Assembly (NCBI RefSeq): GCF_014202505.1
Contig: NZ_JACHGW010000011.1
Span: 1 to 49,435 of the forward strand
Length of the DNA: 49,435 bases
Source of the DNA: Armatimonas rosea
GTDB lineage: Bacteria > Armatimonadota > Armatimonadia > Armatimonadales > Armatimonadaceae
Reading direction: 5' to 3'
The position numbers and the translations under genes are program-made. The notes beneath the pieces are model-generated. The model searched no databases. It was not told the origin of the DNA and saw only the letters and a program-made list of their open reading frames with translations. Below, piece after piece: positions 1 to 8,200 of the stretch (the stretch's first letter is position 1; the number at the start of each line of letters is the position of its first letter).

Positions 1-1
1 G

Positions 2-779
2 ATTTCGAGGCTGCTCTGGCTCTACTAGATCCCACTTGTCATCCAACTACACTCCCGGCAAGGATACCAGCTTTATGAAATCGTCCGTACAGTTGGGTAA
101 AACGGGTAGTAGCAACACCGCGGAACGTATCGAGCTGATTCAGCGTTTCATCCGCCTTTTTGGAGCACAGAATATCTCCTGTCTTTTGGCGGATCGCGAG
201 TTTCTCAGCCGTGGGTTTCTGACGTACTTGGAGAGCCAAAAGATTAACTACTGTTTTCGCGCCAAGTCCAACCTCTTGGTTGCCAATGGACGTGGCGAAC
301 TCTGTTGTTCCAGTTGGCTGTTCCGAAACGCTGCTCTTCAACGCCCTCGGAAGTTGGGTAAACGGCTTGTTCTTGGCACGCCTCGGTTTGTCTGTGGAAC
401 GCGCCTACCAGACGGGGATTACTTAATCGTGGTAAGTAACTTTGATTCAGGTCTTGAAATCTATGCCAAACGCTGGGGAATCGAGACCCTGTTCGGCAGC
501 CTGAAGAGTCGTGGTTTTGATCTTGAGGCCACCCATGTGAGTGCTCCCGACCGTCTTGCCCGCTTGGTTGCTCTTGTGGCCCTAGCCTATACATGGGCTG
601 CAGTATCTGGTATATGGCTATTTTCTCCGATCCAATTGAAGTTGAAGAAGCATGGTCGTCTGCCCATCTCTCGCTTTCGTCTGGGGCTTGATTGGCTACA
701 GCCGTTGGCTCTTAAATTATGTAGAACTATCAACGAAAATCAGGGAATGTTAGCCCTACAATTTTTGTCCTGTACTTAG
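2..779 (+). pseudogene. IS4-family transposase remnant, decayed and cut by the window edge
   Basis: The intact part (about 99-779) encodes the C-terminal two thirds of an IS4-family DDE transposase. It contains LLADREF, with the second catalytic Asp, and the IS4 signature Y-x2-R-x3-E-x6-K (YAKRWGIE, then K), with the catalytic Glu. A family-like tail follows (GFDLEATH). The N-terminal part reads better in another frame: frame 2 (about 29-97) gives GYQLYEIVRTVG, which aligns with the family segment just before the GxSNT motif. That frame has a TAG at 26-28 and must shift near 95-99, in a GGG run, to reach the GSSNTAERIE segment. The first catalytic Asp would lie just outside the window. I therefore read this as an inactive remnant and not as a gene starting with TTG at 36. 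Sequencing error at the G run remains possible. No clear terminal repeat was found between 780 and 966. Confidence 0.75.
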
Positions 780-928
780 GGCTTTAGGTTAATCGCAAAA
801 AAAGTTTGAACTACCTAGGTACTGTCTGTATGTAACCTGTTCATGGTGATTCTGAACTTAGGCTTTTGAGACAGATGCCGTCTCGGAAACACCGACCCTT
901 TGTGAGGCTGTCTCTGGCTTTTGGAGCA

Positions 929-958
929 TTGGAGACCGCCTTCTCGATAGAGTAAAAT
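929..958 (+). promoter_or_regulatory. Promoter of the phosphoribosyltransferase gene
   Basis: TTGGAG (929-934) and TAAAAT (953-958) are 18 bp apart. Only 8 bases lie between the -10 box and the ATG at 967, and no Shine-Dalgarno sequence is present, so the transcript is expected to be leaderless or almost so. Confidence 0.5.
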
Positions 959-966
959 AGAGCGGT

Positions 967-1581
967 ATGGCTGTCTTTGCCGATGCGTTTTCCGAGCGTG
1001 AGAACCTGGAGAAAATTGTCACTCTGGGCGACTATCTGGCGATTAAGCAGAACCTGGAGACCCGAGGGATGCTGCGCTTTGTCAAAGAGGGCGGCGAGAG
1101 CGGCTACAGTGCGCGGGAGCTCAAGGATGCCAAGGCCGCGGCGCAGCTCACGCGCTGGGTGGATGCACTCAACAACGAGCGCAAGTGGCCGCTCAAACGC
1201 TTTGCCGAGCAGCTTAGCCCGATGCTGGCCGACGGGATCGCCGTTGCCGTGGCACCGTCGCACGACCCGTTTGTCACCGAGACCCCGATCCGTGCGCTCG
1301 CCCAAAAACTTGCGGCGCTGGGGGAGCGCGTGGACGCCACGAGCTGCCTGCGACGGCACACTAAGATTCGGCGGATCGGCTACGGCGGCCCGAGCTACGT
1401 CCATCTTCACCGGGAGACGATTGAGGTCGTGAGCGCGGAGCTCTTTTCCGGGAGGGCGGTGCTGCTTCTGGATGATATCGCGCGCTCCGGGGCGACTTTG
1501 CGTGCCTGTCGGCAGCTCCTGCTGGAGCACGGGGCGAGTGAGGTTCAGATGCTGGCGCTGGGGCGAGTCTGGCGGCCCTGA
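967..1581 (+). CDS. Type I phosphoribosyltransferase (ComF-like)
   Basis: A 204-aa protein with a type I phosphoribosyltransferase core. The PRPP-binding motif is at about 165-177: hydrophobic strand VLLLDD, then IARSGAT, with the acidic pair D169-D170 and the small SGAT loop. A hydrophobic strand (about 91-97) and a basic segment (RRHTKIRRI, about 129-137) resemble the ComF group. The first 85 residues do not look like a known domain and lack the zinc-finger cysteines of classic ComF, so the substrate cannot be named. The gene stands alone, with its own promoter and a strong terminator about 90 bases downstream. The ATG is chosen because the -10 box lies immediately upstream. Confidence 0.75.
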   Translation: MAVFADAFSERENLEKIVTLGDYLAIKQNLETRGMLRFVKEGGESGYSARELKDAKAAAQLTRWVDALNNERKWPLKRFAEQLSPMLADGIAVAVAPSHDPFVTETPIRALAQKLAALGERVDATSCLRRHTKIRRIGYGGPSYVHLHRETIEVVSAELFSGRAVLLLDDIARSGATLRACRQLLLEHGASEVQMLALGRVWRP

Positions 1582-1630
1582 AAAAAATACTGAAGAAGGC
1601 TCGTACAATTACCAATAAATATAGTGCGAC

Positions 1631-1650
1631 GCTCTAAGTCCCCTTAGAGC
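1631..1650. other. Perfect 8-bp stem-loop in the convergent gap
   Basis: GCTCTAAG and CTTAGAGC flank a TCCC loop, between the phosphoribosyltransferase stop and the strong terminator. No T-run follows, so it is not a terminator by itself. Its role is unknown. Confidence 0.4.
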
Positions 1651-1666
1651 TGAGAGCGAGACGAGA

Positions 1667-2287
1667 CTAAGACCCGCCAGACAGCTGTCTGGCGGCTTTT
1701 TTTGTCTTTTGAAGGGCGAGCGCCGCGGCAAAGCCGGGGGGCACGTCGAGGCGCACTAGGGTGAAGCGCTCTGCGAGCGCGGGCTCCAGCGCAGGCCAGA
1801 CCGTGCGCTTGAGCAAGGGCGATGAAAACCCGCTGCCCTCGGCCTTGATGAGCGCCTCCTTGGCGGTCCAGGCGAGAAAGAAGTCCTCGACAGAGTGAAT
1901 ATGGGAGAGCTCCGCGGGGGTGAAGACACTCCGCCCAAGGCTCTGTGGCTCGATATCGTGGCGGATCTCCTCAATATCGACTCCGTCTGCGCCCAGTGCG
2001 ATCAGGGCCAGGCCATTGCTATGCGAGACATTGAATGTCGCTCCTGTGCACTCAGGCTTTCCTTGTGGGCCGTAGGTAAACTCCAGCGCCTCGGGCGGGA
2101 CCTGAAGCCTCTCGCCCAGCACCACGCGGAGCGCACTCCGGCAGACGTGGTATCGCCGCCTGTCCCGCTCGAACCGGAAGCGGGCGGCACGCGCCTGCTC
2201 ATCGGGGGAGAGGTAGCCAAGAGGGGCCGTGGTATCGAGCTCCAGGAGCCAGACCACGACCCCCTCGGGGGCGCTTACTTGTGTCAT
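1667..2287 (-). CDS. 4'-phosphopantetheinyl transferase, Sfp type
   Basis: A 206-aa enzyme of the Sfp/AcpT superfamily. It moves the phosphopantetheine arm of CoA onto the conserved Ser of carrier proteins. Visible motifs are the FNVSHS stretch (about 86-91), GVDIEEI with Mg-binding D104 and E106, and W-x2-KEA-x2-K (W140, K143, E144). The length is near the lower end of the Sfp type. Its ATG overlaps the TGA of the PKS-NRPS gene (ATGA), so translation is probably coupled. The obvious substrates are the ACP and PCP domains of the two synthetase proteins just upstream in the same operon. Its last residues are encoded by the palindrome of the terminator for the convergent gene. Confidence 0.93.
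   Translation of the reverse strand: MTQVSAPEGVVVWLLELDTTAPLGYLSPDEQARAARFRFERDRRRYHVCRSALRVVLGERLQVPPEALEFTYGPQGKPECTGATFNVSHSNGLALIALGADGVDIEEIRHDIEPQSLGRSVFTPAELSHIHSVEDFFLAWTAKEALIKAEGSGFSSPLLKRTVWPALEPALAERFTLVRLDVPPGFAAALALQKTKKAARQLSGGS
1674..1703 (+). terminator. Rho-independent terminator inside the end of the convergent gene
   Basis: Two 11-bp arms (CCGCCAGACAG / CTGTCTGGCGG) form a perfect palindrome at 1674-1695. It is followed by C and seven T on the plus strand (1697-1703), so it ends the phosphoribosyltransferase transcript. It lies entirely within the last codons of the minus-strand phosphopantetheinyl transferase. There is no T-run in the minus direction, so it should act one way only. 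Confidence 0.85.
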
Positions 2288-5200
2288 GCCGCCTTAATGA
2301 GCCGGAGCTCGGGCGGCGCGAGGCGCTGGGTAAGCTCGTCGGCGAGGGTGCGCACAAACGGCTCCTGGATCAGCAGGTGGTGGTCGCCGGGGATATCACA
2401 GAGCTCCACTTGGGGGAGCGCCTCGCCCCAGAAGAGAAGCTCGTCCCAGGGGGCGCTGTGCTCCGTGGCTCGGAAGAGGGTCACGGGAGCGTCGTAGGGC
2501 TCCGGGTAGTGCGCGTGGATCGCGGCCTCCTGCGCCTGCCGCACCCGCCCGAGCGCCTCCCAGAACGCCTGGTCGGGCTCTTCGGTGGTTGCTGTGGGCT
2601 TGAGACGGTCCTGGACTTTTTGGAGCCGGCGCTTCAGGTACTCGCCTTGGCTCTTGGTGTCCAGCTTGCGGAACATGTTGAAGTGCGCCGCGAGCCGCTG
2701 GCCGGTTGTCTCCGGGTTGGTAAACTCCGGGTTCTGGCGGTGGTACTCGGGGGCGTAGCTATCGAACATCCCGACAAACTCTACCACATGGCCGTCGCTT
2801 CGGAGTGCACGAGCCACCTCCAGCGCGACAATCCCCCCCGACGAGAACCCCGCCACACGGTACGGCCCCGCGGGGAAATGGGCACGGATGAGGGCGGCGT
2901 AGTCGCGGGCCATCTCGGGGAGGGACTGGTGCGGCTCTGTCTCGCCGTCCATGCCCGCCGCCTCGATCGCAAAGACCGGCTGGTCCACGCCAAGGTGCTT
3001 GGCGAGGTCGTGGTAGAGGACGACAATTCCCTGGACGTGGTGGATCAGGAAGAGCGGCGTGCGCTTGCCATGGGGATTGATCGGGACAAGGGTGCCGCGC
3101 GGCAGCTCCCGGCTTGCCATCTCCCCGCCGCTGAGACGGCGACCCTCTTCCCCTGCCACTCGTCGGGTACCCTCTGGGTGGTTGGGAAGAGGGTCAGGAT
3201 GGGGGGCGAGGCGGGTGGCGATTCCCGTGGGGGTTGGTGTGGCGAAGAGGGCGGAGAGGGGGAGGCGCTTGCCAAACTCGGCCTCGACCCGTGCGAAGAG
3301 CCGGATGGCTTTGAGGGAGTCGCCGCCTAGGGCGAAGAAGTCGTCGTCGGGGGAGACGGACTCCAAGCCGAGTGCCTCGGCGAAGAGTGCTTCTAGTTTG
3401 CCGCCTAGCCTCTCCCCGCCAGAACCCACCCCACCAGAACCCACCCCGCCTGCGCTCGTTCCTCGCTTCGGCGACCCTCCCTCTCCGAAGGTGGGTAGGG
3501 AGGCGAGCTTGGCCTTATCTACCTTGCCGTTTGCGGTGAGGGGAAGTGCGTCGATCGCGACGATCGTCGAGGGCACCAAGTAGGGCGGGAGGGTGAGCTG
3601 GAGGGCTTGCTTGAGCGCCGCGGGGTCTGTCTCGGCGACCACGTAGGCGACCAGGGTGCGGCTCCCGTGGGTGTCTGTCGGGGCGAGGGCGGCGGCCTCT
3701 CGGACTCCGGGAAGGCGGCAGAGGGCTGCTTCCAGCTCGCCGAGCTCGACACGATTTCCTCGAATCTTGACCTGTGCGTCGGCACGACCGAGAAACGCGA
3801 TGGTGCCGTCGGCTTGCCAGCGGGCGAGATCACCCGTGCGGTAGAGGCGCTCCCCACCGACCGTAATAAACCTCTCTGCTGTACGCTCGGGGGCGTTGTG
3901 GTAGCCGAGTGCCAGACCAGCGCCGCCGGTGCAGAGCTCTCCGACAACGCCGAGCGGACAGGGCTGGTTGTGGGAGTCGAGAATCCGAACGGTCGTCCCG
4001 GTGACGGGCTTGCCGATGGGGATGCTCACGCCCTGCGTATCGGCCTCCGTGATGGCGTGGACACAGGTGAACGTCGTGTTCTCTGTCGGGCCGTAGCCAT
4101 CGAAGAAGCGTGTGTTGGGGAGTTCGGCCAGTGCCTTTGCCACATGGGGCGTGGAGAGCACATCGCCGCCTGCGAGGAGCTGCTGTACCCCGGCAAAGTC
4201 TGAGAGCCCCGAGTCCACGAGGGCATGGAACAGGCCTGCCGTCAACCAGAGCGTGGTCACGCCGTTTTGACGCACCGTCTCCCCGAGCTCCGAGAGCGTC
4301 CGCGGCCCCTCGGGAGCGACAACAAGCCTGCCGCCGTTGAGGAGCGGCCCGAAGATCTCCAGTAGCGTGGCGTCGAAGGCGAAGGCGGAGTGGAACAGAA
4401 AGGTCTGGTTCTCAAACTCTAGCCAGTCGGCGTCTTTGACGAGGCGTGCAATGGCTGTCTGGGTAATCTGCACGCCCTTGGGGGTTCCCGTGGAGCCAGA
4501 GGTGTAGAGGAGGGTGGCTTGGGCCATCTCCCTGCCGCTGAGACGGCCTCCCTCGTCCCCTATCACTCGTTCCTCGTTGGGAAGAGGGACTGACACCTTC
4601 CCCATTTTTTGCCCCTCTTCCTGCGACGAAGGAGCGAACAAGGGAAGAGGGGTGGCGAGGGACGAGCCGGGGAGATGGCTAATCACCGCGACTGCGCCGC
4701 TGTCCTTTCGTAGCCACTCCCGGCGCTCTTCCGGGTAGGCGGGGTCGATGGGGACATAGTACGCGCCTGCCGTGAGAACCCCAAGGACACTGGTGATGGT
4801 CTGGAGCGAGCGAGGAAGCTCGATCGCGATCCCGTGCCCCGGCTGGACACCAAGCTCGCGAAGCTGGGCGGCGAGGGTGTCGGCGCTGGCTTTTAGCTCG
4901 GAATAGGTGAGGGACTGCGTGCCATCGGTCACTGCGAGCGCATCCGGTGTGGCGTCGGCTTGCTCGGCAAAGAGTGTTGCGAGCGGCGCGAAGCTCCGCT
5001 CTCGCTTTCCGCCATCGCCCCAGGCCGCAAGCTGTGCCGCGTCTTCTGGCGTGAGCAGGGGAAGTGTCGTGAGCTCGCGCTCCGGCTGCGCGACGATGCC
5101 TTCAAGGAGCGTCTCAAAGTGTGCCAGCCAGCGGGTGATGGTCTCCGCGGAGAAGAGATCGGTGTTGTAGCTCGCCTCCACCTCGATTGTCTTGCCATCG

Positions 5201-8200
5201 TCCACGAGGTTAAAGCCCAGCTCAAACTGGTAGGCGACCCGTGGGGCCTTACTCATGTGGCTGCTAAGACCGACGAAGCCCAGGTCGCCGCCGCCGGTGC
5301 GCTCCAAGTTGAAAGTGGTCGAGACCAGCGGGTTGCGGCTCGGGTCGCGGGGCAGGCTCAGGGCACTGACCAGGGTCCCAAAGGTGCAGTCGCGGTGGTC
5401 GAAGGCATCGAGAATCTGCCGCTTGCGTTGCGCGAGGAGCTGGGTGAATGTAGCCCCGCCCGCCCCCAGGATTGGGGGAGCCAGGGGGATGGGGAGTAAG
5501 TTGACAGCATGACCGACGAGGGGCGCGTCGGTCTCTACGGTTGTTTGGCCCGCCGACGGCACGCCGATCACAAGCTCGCTCTGGCCCGTGAGGCGGCGCA
5601 GGAGGGTCTCGTAGGCGGTGAAGAGGGTCGCAAAGAGGGTTGCCCCTTGCTTGCCCGAGAGCTTGCGGAGCGGGGCGGTTAGGCTCTCGGGGAGGGTACG
5701 GTGGATGCGGTCGCCGCGGTAGGTAAAGACAGCTGGGCGGGCATGGTCGGTCGGCAGGGCGAGGGGCGCGAGCTCTACCGTCGCAAGCTGCGCCTTCCAC
5801 CACGCGAGATCGGAGTCGCTGCTGGGCTTCTGAGCGAACTCCACGAAGCTGTAGGGGGCAGGCAGGGGCTTACCCGCCACGCCCTTGGCGAGCTCATCCA
5901 GCACCACCGCCCACGACCAGCCGTCGCAGACAATGTGGTGCGCCGTCAGAAGCAGAACATGGCGATTCCCCCCCAACCCCCGTCCAACGGGGGGGATACA
6001 AGGTAGTTCCTCATTGTCCCCCTGCCCGGCGGGGGTTAGGGGGGACGTTATGCGCACGAGCCGGGCGCGCAGAAGCGGCCCGTGCGCCAGGTCAAAAGGG
6101 CGGGAGGCCTCGTCTTTCTGGAGCTGTTCTAGCCCTGTCTCGTTGGTCTCGGTGATCGGTATCTCCAGCGTCAGAGAGGGCGCGATGGTCTGGGTCGTGC
6201 CATCGTCGCTGAAGGTGGCGCGCAGGGCACCGTGGCGCTCGACAATGCGCTGGAGGCTGCTGGCGAGCTTGTCGGTGTCGAGGTCGCCGTCGAGGTGCAC
6301 CCCGATAGACTCGTTGTAGGAGAGCGAGGCGGTCTCGCTTTCGTGCGCCGCCAGCCAGACCTCACGCTGCTGCGGTGTCGTGGGAAGCGTCACGGGAGCG
6401 GGAGGCGTCAGGAAGCCTCCCTCCGCCATCGCCGCGCAGGACTGCTCGAAGGCATCCAGAATGAAGTCCAGGTCGGCATCGGTGTGCTCGGTCGAGAGGA
6501 ACGATGGTCGGTTCTCCCAGATGTGCACATTGCGGAGCCGCAGGTGGAAGTGGAGTAGCCCGCCGACAGTCGCGCCGTGGGTATTGAGGTAGAACATCGA
6601 GCGGAAGCGCTCCAGCGGGAAGGGGACCCCCCACTTCTTGAGGATCGCGTCCAGCTTTGCCCCGAACTGCTCGCCCCGCGCGGAGATACGCTCGGCGATA
6701 TTCGGGTCGGCGTTGAGGCGATCCAGCACGGCGTTGGCGGCGGCCATGGCGATAGGATTGCGGACAAAGGTTCCCGCAAAGAACGTCATCCCCACCGAGG
6801 GGAACGAGTCGTCGCCGTACTCCCACTGCCCGCCATCGAAGGCATCGAGGAACTTGGCCTTGCCCGTGAGTGCCCCAATCGGGATACCCGCCCCGAGGAT
6901 CTTACCAAAGGTCTGCATGTCCGGCTCGATCTCGTAGACCCCCGCCGCGCCGCGTCGGCCCAGGCGGAAGCCATTGACGATCTCATCGAAGACAAAGGCG
7001 ATCTCATGCTCACTGGCCAGCGCTCGGAGGGTCTTCACGAACTCATAGGGCCGCAGGTCGGGGTGGCGGCTCTGCACCGGCTCGACCAGGATCGCCGCGA
7101 TCTCACCGGCGCGCTGGCGAATGGTCTGGAGGGCTTCGTCGGAGCCGTACTCAAGAATAATGGTCTCCGAGACCGCGCGATTGGGAATCCCCGGGGCGAT
7201 CGGAAACGACTTGCCACGCCCGTTGCCGCGCACCAGGACCTCATCGTGGACTCCGTGGTAGGCTCCCGAGAACATCACCACTTTATCCCGGCCGGTGACC
7301 GTCCGAGCGGCACGGACCGCGGCCATCACGGCCTCGGAGCCGGTGTTGCAGAAGATCGCCCGCTCGGCCCCGACATAGGCGCAGAGCTTCTCGGCGACTG
7401 GCCCCGCCAGCGGCGACTGCGGCCCTACCTCGATCCCCAGGTCCAGCTGCTTCTTGACCGCCTCGATCAGAAAGTCGGGGCCGTGTCCAAAGAAGTTCAG
7501 CCCAAAGCCCATGGTCATGTCGACATACTTATTGCCGTCGACATCGACAATCTGGCTTCCCTTGGAGCTCTCGGCGACGATCGGGTAGACCAGGTCTTTC
7601 CAGAACGGCTTGAACCCCGCCACGGCACGTGGGTCGGAGAGCTTTTGGCGGTGCTGGATCGTGTACTCGCGGGACTTTCGGGTCTTGGCCAGATACTGCG
7701 CCGTCAGCTCCGCTAGGTGCGCCTTCTGCTGGGGCGTGAACTCATCGGTCGTGGTCTTCTGGATTGGTCGGAACGGTCCATGGTTGCCGCCACTGGGGGC
7801 CTCCCCCCCATCCCCCGCCCGGCGGGGGGGCTCTGCGGTTGGATTCTGGGGGACGTTGGGCGCAGATGCAATATTTAGCGTTGGCTTGACAGGCTCCGGG
7901 GCTACGACAGGGACGGTTTGGGCCGTCATCACGCCACCTGCGAGCAAGGCGAGCTGCTGCTGCATGATCGCGAGTTGCTGGGCGACGAGGGACTGAACGG
8001 AGCCAACCTCTCCCCCCCAGCCCCCCTCACCTAAAGGCAAGGGGGGAGTAAGAGGCGGGGTTTCTACTCCCCTTGCCTTTAGGTGAGGGACTGGGGGAGA
8101 GGTGAGCTCCGGCTCCGGTGCCAGCAAGCCATCCACGTAGCCGGCGAGAGCGGCGGGGGTCGAGAGCTCCTCCATGAGCTGGCGGAAGGCAAGGCTGACC

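Noticed and set aside
1582-1666. A riboswitch, T-box or pyr-type attenuator near the phosphoribosyltransferase
   Set aside because: The stem-loop and terminator lie downstream of the gene, not before it, and no known aptamer pattern is visible.
2281-3330. A 349-codon plus-strand open frame opposite the PKS-NRPS
   Set aside because: It is a GC-driven shadow of the synthetase gene; the same holds for long antisense frames at 6577-7716, 11092-12069, 12199-13332 and 39971-41335. None has a recognisable domain.
3428-3510. CRISPR-like direct repeats at 3428-3510
   Set aside because: Only two adjacent 13-bp copies without spacers, coding for a Gly/Ser linker.
8007-8102. The large palindrome at 8007-8102 as a transcription terminator within the synthetase gene
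   Set aside because: No T-run follows on either strand, and it encodes an in-frame linker with domains continuing on both sides.
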